Shown one piece after another: positions 39,872 through 54,800 of a stretch of 64,000 bases of DNA. The stretch comes from Seriola aureovittata (lineage: Eukaryota; Chordata; Actinopteri; Carangiformes; Carangidae). Position numbers and translations under genes: made by a program. Each line of letters starts with the position of its first letter. Within the stretch, counting starts at the first letter, position 1. The notes beneath the pieces are model-generated. The model saw only the letters and a program-made list of their open reading frames with translations, made no database searches and was not told where the DNA came from. The stretch lies in NCBI RefSeq assembly GCF_021018895.1, contig NC_079375.1:9022732-9086731 (forward strand), in the 5' to 3' direction.

Positions 39872-42800
39872 CCTAATTCACTGCATCTACATTAATATTG
39901 TGTCAGTTTTGCCAAATTCTTATGTAACGTCTCTTCAAGGAATCCCTTCAAGGAATATCTCTTTGCATAAAAACACGTGCTGTGTCAAAAGTAGTGATTT
40001 ATTCAACGATCTTTCACATTTTATATTTTAGGTTCACTTCACTGGCAGTTCCTGCACTTTCTGAGTCAATGTTGCTGTCAAATAATGACTAAGATGAACG
40101 TTACGCAACTTTTTTATAGAAAATTCAGGCTGTATATAGATTAATATACTAATCACACTGGACCTGCGGATTTATATCCACAAAAGATGTTAGGTCTGTT
40201 GGTGACGAATGGTCCCGCTCTCTTTTACACAACCTGAGCGGATGATCGAAGCCGGTGCTGTCACTGTATAGTTTACCTGCGTGGAGCTGCTAAGGCATGC
40301 ATTCAGTACAGCCGTGTTGGGCTTTAGCACTTTTGCAGTCATGAGTCTTGAGTCACTCTGTAATTCTGTCACGCTGTAACAGCCCCGCTCTTTGTTCGTG
40401 GCGGTTCTCACGCCCCCGCCTGAGAGGTCACTCCACTGAGACTTACATACAGACCCAAAGTCAGCTCAGCCATTCTTCATTGTGTGTGTGCGCGTGAGAG
40501 AGAGAGAGAGAGAGACATACATCCACGCACACGCATACATACGTACAAACACAGAGATAGGTAGAATGAAAAGTTTATTTATTGTTTCAACAACATCATC
40601 TGAGGATCCTCGGCTATAATCAACTTCTCACTGTTGCTTTGAATCATGGTCTACATGCAAAATTACTTATCAACTGTACAATCCTGCCTGGACTCGGTGT
40701 GTGTAAGAGAGAGAGAGTCAGTGAGCCGTGTGCAGCTCTGACCTGTATGGTTAAATAATGATGCAAACTATGCTGAGACCAGAGGGGGAGTTGTGATGGA
40801 GCAGTATCGTTGCGGTCACTCTCTCATGCTCGTTTCTCTTCTCCTCTCTTTTACTTCTATTTCTCCTGTCTTGTCTCTATAACTTTTATTTCTATGTCTC
40901 TACCCCTCACTCTACGTGGTATGACGTCGTAGGGTAGTAGTATAGAGAGATGACCAGAGGGGACAATGACTCATTACTTGGGTAACGATGCCAATGTTCT
41001 GACCTTGAGCACCCCTCTTGAATTGAACTGCCTCAGTAAATGTCCAGGTAAATGGTGCTTGTCTCGGTGATGTATGAAATAAACTACTGCTGGCCGGAAA
41101 AGACATCTCGGCTCACAACATCAGTCTTAAATGCAGTGCGCTGCCACTTCTCTATGTCAAGGCAATAGTTCATATTTTCATCGCTGTTAACATTTGATGA
41201 GCATGTAAAATGCAATGACTCAGATCAAGAAATGACTAAGGTGGTGTCAAAACCATGTCACAACACTAATGGTGATGATAAAACTGATAGGGCTCTGTGG
41301 TGCAATAGATAGAGTGATTGTTTGCACAAATTGAAGCTGACAGGTTTTCTCCAAAACCAGCACCAACTTCCAATGAAATTGCTTCAAGCAAAATCCTTAA
41401 AGGTACATGATGGTTTCAGTTGGCCTCTTATCAGCATTCAGAGAATTGCAACATTGACAGTTCCTGGGAAAGGTCAGAGACAGACTGTGATTTGTAGATT
41501 AGATATAGTAAGTCATATTTTCGAACTTAAGTTAGCAAGTGGATTCAACACAAACATTTAATTGGAGGGCACATATCAAAGAGAAAATACACTGTGCAAA
41601 CACAAGCGCTGCTTTTATTTCCTTTTATGGCATGAACACAAAATGGCTCACGATACTGTTTGGCCTGCATTACTTATATATTTTCAAAGCAAGAATACAA
41701 GTGTTGACAGGTAGAAATCGTAACTGCAGCCAAAGTGGTTGTAGTAATCAAATATCCCAGGAAAGTGAAAGTCTTGACCCTTATCTGATTACATTCACCC
41801 ACTGAAGTTTCTCTGGGAATAGTTTCAGCTAAAATTCCTCCAAAATAAAAGGCTAAAGCAAGCATGAAAATGTCAAACTGATAGCGGCAGAGCTCTCTGT
41901 GACTTGAGAAGATTCCTCAAATATGAGCAGAATCTAGGTATACTCTGTGACTTCTCTGCTGTGCTGGAGAACATTCTCTTGTCTTTTGGGAGACAGCGGA
42001 CCTGTCTCTGGAAAGGAGGAATGTTATCTAATGGTACCAGATCAAAAGCTTCATCATTACTGGAATCCTTTGCTGTCAGAGTGTGAATTAGAAAGGTTCT
42101 CCTTCAGACCAGCTGCACACCTTTTTTTGAAGTTCCCTGGCAACTCCTTTTCTGAACATGTAGTGTTGAGGGGGGAAAAAAAGTAATTTTTTGGAAAGGT
42201 CAAGCAAGAAATATGCAAAAATTCAAAGCTCCTCGAGTTGAAAAGAAAATAGTCCTTTGCTTGGTGAAAACATGTCAAACATCAAACTTTAGAGTGATAC
42301 AGCCCCTTGTAATTTTAATAGATTTCTGCCATATGAGTCTATTATACGCCTCTCCAATTTTAAGATGGGAATAGAGGCCATAATTATACCGCAGTGTTGA
42401 AACTCATCAGTGTTTGAACCCACTTTGAAAAATTTCAAAATGGAATTTAATACACATTCTCAGCTTTACTGTGTTGACTGTATTTACAGTAGTGCTCCTG
42501 TGTTTGGTGGCAGTAAACAAATTACAGCCTCACCAGTTAGAAAAGGCCTTTATTTGCTTGGCATGCATTATAGTCCCTGGTGCAGAGGCAGAAAATGACT
42601 GCGACACAATGCCAGTAATAAATATCTCAGGAGCCAGGCAAGTGCGGACAACAAACCTGACTGAATAAACAGCATAGAAATCTCATTGCTCCTCTTCCCA
42701 GGCAAGATAAATACATACAGAAGCTATATCGGAATGATTTAATACCGAGCCCTGCTTCTCCGACAACTTAATCCTCTCCTTTCCTTTGCGCTATTCAAAT

Positions 42801-45800
42801 CATCCACAATGACCAAAATAAGGTCTGTTGTGTAACTGCCATTCCCCCACATTACTTTTCCACTCTCTCTGATTCACTCTTTGAGTGCTGGTGGGTTTTT
42901 GTAATGTTCATGCTGCCATTTTAATAGCTGTTCCCTCATGCTGTTGAAGAAGGTGAGAGGTCAGTTCATGTTTAACATTAAATACTGTAGGTTGTTGATG
43001 ATAAATGTTGTAGAGTGTGAAGGTTTAGGTTTTAGTTTTGGTCAAACAGGTTTGGCTTCCATATTAGTCGGGCTGTTATTTGTCAAAACATGCAAAAGAA
43101 AAACAGAGGAACCTACTTGCACGCACACAGAACCATGCAGGGACATGCTCCTTCACCAACACGCACGCACGCACTCATTCACTCACTCACTCACACACAC
43201 TGATCTTCAGGTGTACCTCCCCTACTGTATTTCTGAGCTCCATTGTGACGGTCTGTGTCACAGATTTAATTTCTCCCACCATCTGCTGGCTGGAGGCCCA
43301 ACGTCGTAGATCATATCCAGGCTGACAGATACAAACTGCATCTGTCTTTGCATGCTTCTCTCAAGGACTTACACAATATGGCAGGGTGAAATCACTCCGC
43401 TGGCCACCCAATCTGCATCCCCACACCCTTACTTCCAAGGACTTGGGCATTATAAGGAGGACAAATAGATTTTTAGGTTGGACAACATTATAGTGTGTCT
43501 GCTTCTCTTCCTCTTTGACAGAATGCACAGGAAATTAAGAAGAAACACAAACAGAAACCTGTTCTCCCAGAAAATAACCCTGAAAAGAATAAAAGTGAGC
43601 CAGAAAATAAGTTTAATAATAATAAAGAAAAGAAATCTTTCCTTTTTATTTTTACCAAACGATTGCCACCGGACATTCTCCCCTCTCAGCTAATCATTTG
43701 TTCGATGCACAATAATACAGACAAATAGTTAGTCTAGATTTTAGAGGTGAGCAAATCACAACGTAAAATATAAGCATCAAGCTATGATGTCCCAGACACT
43801 CTGTCTCTGCATCCTTGCACACACATTTTCAGAGGTGGAAGTGCGTGCTGTTATGTGGGTTTTGTGGCTTTAATCAGCAACAGCCACCCTGCTGAAGTGT
43901 CCTTGAGCAAGACATTAAGGCTTCAAGAATTCCTGTCAGTTTGTTGTGGACCTGACCTTTTGCTAGTAGCTCAGTTTGTGATCAATAAATTAACATTATA
44001 AAAAAAAAAAAAAATCAGCCAGGAAGCAGATTTTCAAAAATTGAAATGACCTCTTAAGGTTATTATCTTCAGTGTGAAGGTAAATAATTTAGGATGGATG
44101 TGCTATAATTGATAACCAACTTCACATTTTCAGTTACCTGACCCTGGTTCCTTGATGTGTCCCTTGAGATTTGACACTGTACTACATTTTTCATGTTATA
44201 TGTGAGACATCTGGATGGAGTCATTCTTCCTTTGAGGGAACATTTTATCGTCTGTACTTGTCCATCAATTGCTCCATGCTTTTGGCAAGCTGCATCTGTA
44301 AAGACTGCGATGTCTGGTATGTCTGCAGCGTCAGTGCTGATCACGTCTATGGCCTCAGGGGATAGAGACAGAAAGAACAGAGAGAGAGAGAGGAGGAGGG
44401 AGAGGGGTCAATGAATAAAACAAAAAATCCAGCAAAAAGTGGTTGATAGAGTGTAGGAGAACCAGTAGAGTGAGATGTTTAATTGTATGCGAAATACTGC
44501 AAAATGTAGTCTTATTTTTTGTTTTTCTTAGCACTGGTGGTGAATTAGAATGGTTTTTTAAAAGTGACTTGATCATTACAGCTTTTTGCTACTTCCCACC
44601 TCTTTCTAAATTGTTGAAATTCAACTTCCTGATGTTTTCAGGAAAGGCTAATGCTGGGATATATTTATTCTATTTTAAGTGGGCTAGTGAGTGTGAGTGC
44701 TTTAACCCGTCAGCAGAGAACACATTTGCTCAGACTCCCAACGACACAAAGCTGGAGCAAGAAAATGGCAAAATGAATATTGATGGAATTCTTCCCGTTA
44801 GTATCATCTGCTTCATTGATGATGCTGATACCAACGCCTGTGTTTTAGGGAAGGCATCAAAACCATTCCTCTTGGTAGACTTAAACCAATTATGTTAGCG
44901 ATGCCACAGTGTTGAAATTTTCCCACCGGGTAACAAACTAGTGACACCACCCGTGTGACAGATTACACCATTCCCACCATTTTTACAAGAAAAGACATGT
45001 GTTGGCTCAATATCTGTAGATTAGAAGTGTTACCTCCTGATGCTGTCACCGTCATCACACAAAGTTTGCAAATTGCCTCATTAATTTCATCAGGTTCGCT
45101 TTTGGCACTGGGTTTAAATGTGAAACATTGCAACATAGGCGCTTTTGCTTTTTGCTTTGACACCAAATCCTCTACCATTGTCTTGTAACAGCCCTGCAAT
45201 GAATATTGCCTTTGTTTTTGGAGACCACAGTGAGAAAATAAAACAGTAACATTTCATAATACGTCATGTGTATGCATCCATGATAACACCAGTAGCAATA
45301 GCCATAAAAATGTGCATCTTTTCTTTAATATTATTAGCTACCCAGTGGTAGTCCTCATTGCAGAGTTGTTCTACTGGACTGCACAGTATTCCATAGGCGT
45401 TCCTGTTAATATGTCAATACTTGTGCTGCACAGTGCTGCACATGAAAACATTGTTGTTTCTGGCTGCAGTCATACATTTATTTCGAGCAGAGCTGCTGCC
45501 TGTCAATGTTTTATACTTGAATTTACGGCCATTGTTGATTGTCAGGACACATTGAACTCCTCATCTGGATGTTGTCTCTGGGTTTCAGGAGATATTGGAG
45601 ATGTGACAAGACATACGCATCTGTTAATATCTGCACATTGTCAGGAACAGAAAGTGATATCCATGAATTGACATCTGCTATTAAGTATCTGCTACAAACA
45701 GCTGCAACAGGCTTTCATTATTCAATTACAGATTTTACTGAACACTTATTTGTGAGACCATGTCCGATGTGATTATCAGTTGTGTTTCACCATGCGTGCA

Positions 45801-48800
45801 TTCGGACTGACACACTTCCTTCCTCAGACGCCAGGCCATGTTAATTGCCTTTTTGCGCAGTATTAATTAAGTTTTTTGTTGGTCCCTACATTTATATACT
45901 CTTACTCCTGAAGATCTGAACTGAGAATTCTGCTGTAAAGTTTTTATTGGAGTGTCATTCTTCACTCTAAACCAGACAAGAGGCTATCAGGGGGAGAGAG
46001 TCCAGCATATGAATGTGAAGATCCAATAACATTTTTCTAGGAATCTAAGCGATCTCAGTGAATATAAACACAGAGGGTGATGGAAACTGTCACTCACAGA
46101 TGTGCTTCTGAATCATATTGATATTTGAGGGGTTAAATGCAAGTCAAACGCTTCCTCATACCTGAGTGCTCTGAACCCTACAGACGGCTATAATCTAATT
46201 TTGCATTAAATCATTTTGTTTATTGCTTCATTCTGTTCTTCTTACTTGAGTTAAAAGTGGTTTATGCTCAGCTACTGTTGACCTGTTCTCCAGTCTTTGT
46301 GCCCTTTGCGCTTTTCAAATCCAACACTTAATCAAGAGGGTTGTTACATTTGATTTCCTCTCCATTGCACAGGAAAACCGTAGTAACATAAATTGTAAAT
46401 CAGAATTGCGCTGGAATGTTTAATATAATTTTCTGAGCAGCTGATAAAAGCAGAAATTATTTTTGAAAATGTACAGAACTCATTGCGAGAAATTACTTTT
46501 TTCCTTTACAGAAAGAATCCATATTAAATCTGACTTTGTGTAGTGGCAATACTTTGGACTTTGAGCTAAATGTGGATTATGGACATTGAAAGTAAAATTA
46601 CATTTGATTTCATAGATATCTGACAATTGGTTTATTTTATTAGTCATAATTCATAATTGCACACTGCAGTTAAGTATAGATGATTTCATGCACATGCTTT
46701 GATGTTGGTAAAACCAAAAGCTGTCTCTGTTCGTCTGAGTCATACATAACCAAAGATGAGACAACACTCACACCAGAAAAATAGAAATCTCTGTACAATG
46801 GAAGACAATTAACAATCTAATATAACAGCTTTACAAATTGATTTGCCTCTATTGTTATTTTTAGACATTTTTAGATGTGTTGAATTGCATTGATTTTAAT
46901 GGTGTTTTTTCTGCCCACCCTAATTTATTCTGTACAACACAACACCTCAAAAATGACAAAGGGAACACATCACTTATATGTTCTCATCAAAAGTTACAAC
47001 TATTATTTGCTAGACTTGTATTTATTTACTTCAAATTTAATGAAAGGATAAACCCTTTGAAATGCACTGTTTGTTTTTGAGGGGGTCCTCCTACTAGTAC
47101 CTAGGATATGCTTCACATTGTGCATTTTTTTATTTCTATAAATAAAGTAAAAAATACATGGGCAATGCAAAAAAGAAAAGAAAAAAGCACCTGCAATGTT
47201 TCTTCCTTTAATTTGTTAATAATGAAGCCTGGGGCCTTTACCCCTGCAGGTAAAGAGCAAGGTCCACCTTATAGCTCTGCAGGCCAGTGAGTCAACGGCT
47301 CCCCAGGCCCTGACTGGCTATGGATGGATGGGCCCGCTACATGTCAACGGGGTTCTAATACCTACACTCAATGAGCTGGCTAATGGGAGTCCTTTCACCC
47401 TGACCCCTTTTCCTCACACATTTACACACCAAGCCCTCTTGGCTTGCCCACTGGGCCATAGAAGGTAGGGGAGAACGGCTTGACTCACTATCACCCTTAC
47501 AGCTTGGCTTTAAGCTTGACATTTTTCTCGTGTTTAAGAGGCATAGTCCTAGCTGCTAAGCTGTGTTTTTCAAGGTTGTAGTTGATTGGTCTGCTTACAG
47601 CTGTCAAAGGGACTGTTGATTTTACACACATTACATCTGCATCAACATTTTTAACCTGTTTTGTAAGGGAAGGTTGAGTGAGCAAGCAAGCTCAGACACA
47701 GGTCTACCCTTCTAACACTCACAGTGTCGGGGCATGTTCAGTAGTTAGGAGCACTTATTTGTTCTTTTATCATTTGTAAAGTAACAACAGAACCATTTAA
47801 ATTTTTGTGGTCACCCATTTATTGACTGTCACTTTTGGCAAAAGCAGTTTTCAGGCGAGGTTAGAACCAAGATCAAACCAACTACAGAAAATGACCATAA
47901 AAAGATTCAATGGTATGCTCAGCTTTGTTATAGGTGTGTACTATACATCACTGCTCACTATAACCACAGATTTGTACCAACTATCAATCAAGGTTTGTTC
48001 GAAGGTCGTGTTCTCTTGCCTTTTTGCCATTGTTCACCAGCATTAACAAAATTATGGCATCTTGCTTCCTTCGATGTGAGCGACCAGCAGGTCATGCCAC
48101 AATGTGATAGTAGTGAGCACCCATCACTTCTGCAAACCCCTACATAATCAAAGTTGAGGCTGTCGACATGGACTCACAGACTCTGTGTATTATTCATTAT
48201 CTCTGACTGAGAGAATAAGTAAAGGCTGTCACAGGAGCCCAGCCAGTGAGGATTTAATTAACAGAACCTGCCACATTCCACTACATCCACTGCCTTTCTC
48301 AGAACTCATAAAAGCCATCCTATCTGGCGTAATTACACTAAACATGTCACAATAAAGCTCTGCCGATGATTAATTTGAGTTGTGGAGAGGATCAATTAAT
48401 TCATTTATTTGCAAACCGCCGCTCCGCTTCCTTTTGTAGACCCATTTCATTAATCGTCACGCTTCCTGATTTTTGGTCCTGTCCTTGTTCTTTTTTTTCC
48501 AAGACACCTGGAGGAATAACCTGCCTTATTAGCCACATCACATTACCACAGAAATGTAGCATGAGCCCTGAGGTTTTTCCATCTTAGAGGCAGTTACATT
48601 AAAATGAGTAGTAAACGACAAACCGTGTACTTCGTAATACCATAATCTCAAGGGTCTTCAATCAAACTCCTGTTAGTAGGACCACAAGGCAAGAAGTAGA
48701 GCTGTAATCTCAAAATGAAAGCCTACAGCTGTGCTACTCATATAGCGTAGTTAATGGAGGATGTGATTCTGTGCAGCCGTGCTTGTCCCACAAGGTGACT

Positions 48801-51800
48801 CGGTCAGCATAACCATGTGAATTCAGAAGACCACCCTTGGGTTGCAGTAATGGGTCGGAGGCCACGGTTATGTACTAACCGGTGCGCTGCAGCATAAATA
48901 ACAGGCGCGGGGCATCTGGCAGGGCCATACATCATACTGACGACAGTGGAAGTATGATATCAGATAGGAGAAAGAGGGAGAAGTAGAGATAAATAGGAAA
49001 GTGGAGAGAGAGAAATGATAAAAAGAGAGGGAGGAAAGGAAAGAATTGTGGGGGGGGGGGGTTAGATGACTGTTATTGATTATCTGTCCGTAAGCGAGGA
49101 AGTAAGGCCAAATGTTCTGCTCAGCCAGACAAAAAAGTGTATTATTTCAAAGGTCATGGCATGCATTACAGTCTTTTACTCCAAGTACACTTGGATAAAC
49201 AGCAGAATAACAGCGCACTGATACGACCACTAGCTTGTAGGTACTGGGTGTATTAACAGCCACATTAGCAGTGTTTTTATTATGGCTGTGTTTTTGTGAT
49301 GGTCTGTTGCGTGCAGGTGTGTCTGTGCGTGCAGTTCATATGCAGGACTGTTTGTTTGATGCGCTGCTATCTCCATAGCAACTACCATAACACCTGGTCT
49401 AGGAGATAGCGTGCCAGAGACAACAGGCTTGACAAGATGTGCGGACGTATTTCAATACACATTTCAAAGCACATTGTACATTTGCATTCATTTCCCTGCT
49501 GCCTAATCCTAACTGTAGTAAATAGACTTATCTGTCTGATAACAAGCTGTTGTGCAATCGTCAACTACGTCACTGTTCATATCGACTCAGGTCCATCTGT
49601 GAAAAGAATTCTTTTGGAATTTTGCATCTTGTTGTCTTTGTTTTTCTGTCTCCCCATCCTTTTCCATGGAGATTTTCACCATTTTCATGTCATTACAACA
49701 GTATTACATCAATGGCCTCCTTGCCGGGTCTTTGATGTTGGGGTGTGCCGTGTCATCCCTGCTGAGGAGACCTCTGCAGTGGGAGCTCTGCCAACTAGTA
49801 TTTCTCTGAAGAGCAGGAGGGTCTTGCTCACATGCCCTTCATGGCAGAACATGTGAGAAAACTCCTTGCCCTCCGATGTTTTGCAAGTCAAAAGCGCTGA
49901 AGCAGTTACATGAATACCAGTCGGGTCTGTCTGCCTTTCTGTGGGGCCCATTAGTTGCTGACTGAATGTCACAGGATTTCAGAAAGAAACACCTTCAAGT
50001 AGTACCACACTTATCAAGCATATACACTTATTGAACCACAGGAAATGTTAATAACGGCAGCTGTAATGGCTTATTGTTAATGTAAATGTAAATGCTCTTA
50101 TGTCCAGAGTGTAACACCACCATTACCTTTTTGTTCCTCATAAATCCTTGGCAGTTAAACATTTTCCAAGTGAACTTGCTGAATGTTTTACACACCATCA
50201 GCAATCCAACTATTCATAGAGTTCTTTCAGTGGCGCACATGTTAGCTTTGGCTTTCTGTTTGCACCTCCTGCTGCTGCCGACACTTCTCACACACTTCCG
50301 TGTCTCAGGCAGATGCAAATGGCTTGACGATGTTCTTGGCTAGAGACAGCCGCAGGCCATGCGCTTTGTTGAGATGCAGACGGCTCGTCTGCTTTTCAGT
50401 GCCAGATTGACTCAAGACCAGTTTAGACAAAGACAACACTTATTGCTCTATATTTAGTTTCCCTCACAGCTTGGACTAGCAGAAAGGTGAATAATTAAAA
50501 GGGTTTAGCAGTCAAACACAGGGAAGACTGAGACTGTAGTCTTTGTACTTCTTGCGCCTCACAATCTAAAGAAAATAGATTCAAACTTTTAGCAATCAGT
50601 TAAAAGCTACATGCTATACATCCTCACACTAAGGTGAATAAAACACTAAAATGGCCTTCATATTCTCTAGAACTGCATAAACCTTTTTTTTTTACCTATA
50701 AAGACAGTGCACTGATGTACGTTTTAAAAGGGTAGATTTTAGAGCTGTAATATTTCATGAGGCAAGTGGCTGTGTTGCCACTGTGGTTCTTTGGTTCGCA
50801 TTATCAAAGGAGACATCACCTTTAATTGTTGTCATCCATCACTTGGCAACAGGCACACATGGAGATCATAAGACCTTTTATTTCTTGCTTGAAATGAGAT
50901 CAGCTCAGATGTATAAGCTAAATAACTTAAGAGCATCTCACTGTATCACCTTAATTTTTGATGGCACACGTTGATGCTGAATTAGATTAACTATTGATAC
51001 AGAATGAGGCGAGCTGCTTGTGGGCAGCTTATACGTATACACACCACTCCTCTTGATGTTGTAGTGGTGTTTTCTCATGAATATTCCCAGACATGTGCTT
51101 CCCCTGTATGTTTCATGATTGTATGGGAGCCATTCTCTGGTGAAACCCTCACTTAAAACATTCAGGGCAGAACATGTCACTCACCGCTTTATTCACTTGA
51201 GAGTATAAGGAGGAAGGAGATACCAGGGTACACTGCGATGGAAAAGAGGCAGGCATTTTTTATGCAGAACTGTTGTATCTTGTGGCACTATGTCAGGGCT
51301 CCCCTGTTATGAAGGGGATGGGGTGTCTGGAGTGTTTTCCCCCATTGCGATGAGTATGTTTGGGTTGAGGGAAAAACGCTGGCTGACGTTAGTGTGGGAT
51401 TGAGCTCCAGCAGCCTCCCAGTGGGACAGGAGGACAGGGACGGGTCTCTTTCAGCAGGGCTCTGATTAGACCCATCGCCCTAGCTGCCACGCTCCACTCA
51501 CACTGGTAATTGGAGCTGGCAGGAGGTTGGTATGCACCCCTCCCCTGCCCCCTCCTCTTCTCCTCCCTTCCTCTCTCCGTTTGACTTTTTTTTTTCTCTC
51601 TCTCTTCTCTCATCTAAATCTTACCTCACCTGCCTGTAGCTGTTACAGCAGAGGCACACCTCTTTGACACAATAGTTTATGATTACTGTATCATGTTTTC
51701 TTAATTTAACTAATTACCATATTACTAGAGCCTCTTCTCTTTACAAATAATGTTGCCAATATTTCCACATGCCTTATGTGTATAGTTACGGCCCCCACTG

Positions 51801-54800
51801 CTATCCTAATTGAGTAGTACAATCAGAAAACCACATTACGCCTTTCCCTTCTGCCCTCACTTTTCTACCGTTCCGCTATAACCTCTGCAAACAAGTTCAT
51901 CTGCTAAGCTGGCTCATATTGCAGTATGACTCTGTGCGTGATAAATGGCTGCTGAGAGAACAATGGTCCTATTTACTTTTCAAATCATGGAGGAACCACT
52001 TCATGTGCACCTAGCGTTACCTCTTGCACGTCTCTGGCATTGCCTCTGGCCTTCCTCATTTGCCAATCCAGGGAATTTCTACAACTTTTTGTTGTAACAA
52101 CTACATCACAGAAGTCACTTCTCAAACACAACAAAGTCTCATTAAGTATCTTTGGTTTAAGACAGATAAGACTCCTCAGTACGAGATATCTACCACACTT
52201 TCTTAGATCAGTCGCAGTAAAATGGTTTGCATGAAGCATGCATAATTTCAGATTGTTTAGTCTGCCTACACACAAAATAAACCAGTTTGATCGTTAGATT
52301 GAGAAGTAGAACACAATAATCTCCTTACATGTCACGCATGACATTGTTTTTTTGTTTTTTTTCTTGTTGTTTTTTTCCTCTGTAGCACCGTTCATCTTAG
52401 TAATGGAGGGTCTATGTGACATTATCGCAGGATTTTCGCCTTATTCGTATTTTCCTGCCCAGACTAGACAGAGGAGTGGAGCTTTTTTTGATGAATTACA
52501 CTCCGGCACAAGAGGGCCTTTTTATTAAAAATGCCCTCTATCTTGACAAACATCAACCTGCATTGCCTGCACTATTTCATTGGATTCTCTCCAAATTTCC
52601 CCATCCCTTTTCTTTTCCCTTCAAATTAAAGAGGACTGAACAAAGGCATGTCTTTGTCTTCCTGGGATGACAAGTTGGCAGACAAGGCCAGCCGCAGGAG
52701 TTGGAGTAGTAGGAATAGACAGACAGGGCTCAAATGTTACACAATAGCTCTACAAGGATCTTTGATAAGTGCATTGAAAGAACTTTCAATTTTTCTTTTT
52801 TTTAATAGAGGCCAAGGACAAAGCTACGTTAGATCAAGGATGCATAGTTTCGCAACTATGAGAGAAATTTCACCCTTTTATACTGAGCATTATGTTAAAA
52901 AATTCTAAAGTTGTTTAAGGGTGTTTTAAAAAGTAAAAGGTTAATCAGCTTATTGTTAATCAGTCTTTCGTGGAATTTTTTTAAATCATAATAATGAAAT
53001 CCATTTTGTTTGCTGGAGGAATAGAAAAGATTTGGTGTATTCTTCCTGGTTACACTTCCCCAAGAGTAACTAACCTCAGACACACACGCACACACCCCCC
53101 AACCCCCACGTACAAACTGTGGAAATAACATTGCAGCAGAGCAACAGAAATGTATAACATTCACTGTAGATGTTGCCCAGCTAATATTCCACACCAAGTA
53201 AAGCCATGGTGCACCAATCAGACAAACTGTGAAAGAAATGTCCCCCAGTCATAGTAACTGTTCACCTGCAATGCAAACATTAAGCTGAAGTAGGGGATTG
53301 ATTCATGTATAAGCTGTGCAGCAGCTGTTTGCCTTTTAAATTATTCCCTGTTTGTGCTTCCTGATATGACAGAGCCGCTGACTCGTGTAATAACTCCTTT
53401 GGGGTCTTTCACCCTGTTTTACCAATGGTTTGCATTTTTCACAGCCCGGGAACACTTGCCAATAAACCTAATCATAAATATTCCATAGGCACCAACACAA
53501 GAGGTTTTGGTAGAAATTTCATGTGCTGGTATGTCTTCAGTTGCACAAACACTACTGCATAAGCAGCTTTTTCCCCCCAGTAAGACAACACAGTCTTTTC
53601 TGTGGTGATCTGTGTGTAATAAACCGTAAAGTTGCTGTCGGTATAGTCTGGAGGAAATAGATCAAATCTTGAGAAATTCACCTTAAAATATGGTATGACA
53701 GACTTGTCAGTCCTCCTCTGTACAGTCCCAGGCTAGGCTTGATTGACAGGTCAGTGTCATGCCTCATTCAATCGATTAGTTTCCGCCATATAGTTACAAT
53801 ATACCAGACCTAGAGGGGAAGCTGCACCACTTTCTGTCTGAGAGATGGAGTGATTTCGGAGGCCTGCTCATGTGTTACATGTAAACAGCATGCATGACAT
53901 GATGCATGAACATAGAAGGCTGCTGGAGAGATAAAGCCAAATGTACAGAATTTTTTCATATCCGCGCTTGATTGAAGATCAGCTCAAGTCTACAGCATAT
54001 CAAAAGCTGTAGACTTATACAAATGTTTATCAGTGGTAATCTGTGTATTCAGTGTTAGACAATGTACACTTGCGTACACCTCTATATTCATGTTTTTTGT
54101 GCTTGTTCATCAATTTCATCATTTGTATAACAGATGGATGCATGTTGTGCAAAGATAAGGCTGTGGAACATTTTAAAATGAAATAAATATTATTCCTGGG
54201 AAATAAAACTGAGAATTTTACCAATATTAATTGATTAAATTTATGAATAGAAAAAGTATCTATGAAAGGCATTTTTTGGGAACTCCAACATCCAGATGGT
54301 GTTGCTGCATCACTGCACAGACTAGCTGAGCACCTAATTTAGCTCTGAAGCAAGGTCCCCAAACACAGCCTGCTGTCCCCGAACACAACCACGTGAACCC
54401 ACACCAACTATGCTTCCCACTCCTGCAAGTGCATACATGAGACAACTGGGTCCATGTCAGCAGCCACAAAGGGACCCCCTGTCAGCTGATCTGTGGCCAT
54501 TATCAACATATTCTAAGTGAATTAAGTGGGTGAGACTGGATTTTAGCTCCCTCAAGGTTAAGTGTAATTCAGTGATTTCCCTAAGTTTCACCTTAAAAGG
54601 ATAATAGCAGAAGAATGCATTATTTTGCCAAGTTTGGCCTCCAAACATTCCATTTTTTTAAAAAATTGTCTTTTAAATAAACCCTCATTCAGAAAATGAC
54701 TACGCATTCAACCTTACGTAGGGTGTGTATCTACCAGGTATTCTCTTTGATTCTTTTCCTTTCACCATCTCTGTCTCTCTCTCTACCTTCTCTTTCTCTT

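Noticed and set aside
44443..44898. 151-codon open frame on the + strand, the longest in the window
   Set aside because: The protein has no known motif and mixed composition, lies inside the ptprf intron, and its length is still compatible with chance.
49437..49856. 139-codon open frame on the + strand with hydrophobic stretches
   Set aside because: Hydrophobicity follows from T-rich DNA. No domain or gene context supports it.
52343..52386. Strong acceptor-like site (T-rich tract ending CCTCTGTAG) in the 20-kb intron
   Set aside because: The following sequence encodes nothing resembling the gene in the required phase, and the flanking constitutive exons already join perfectly.
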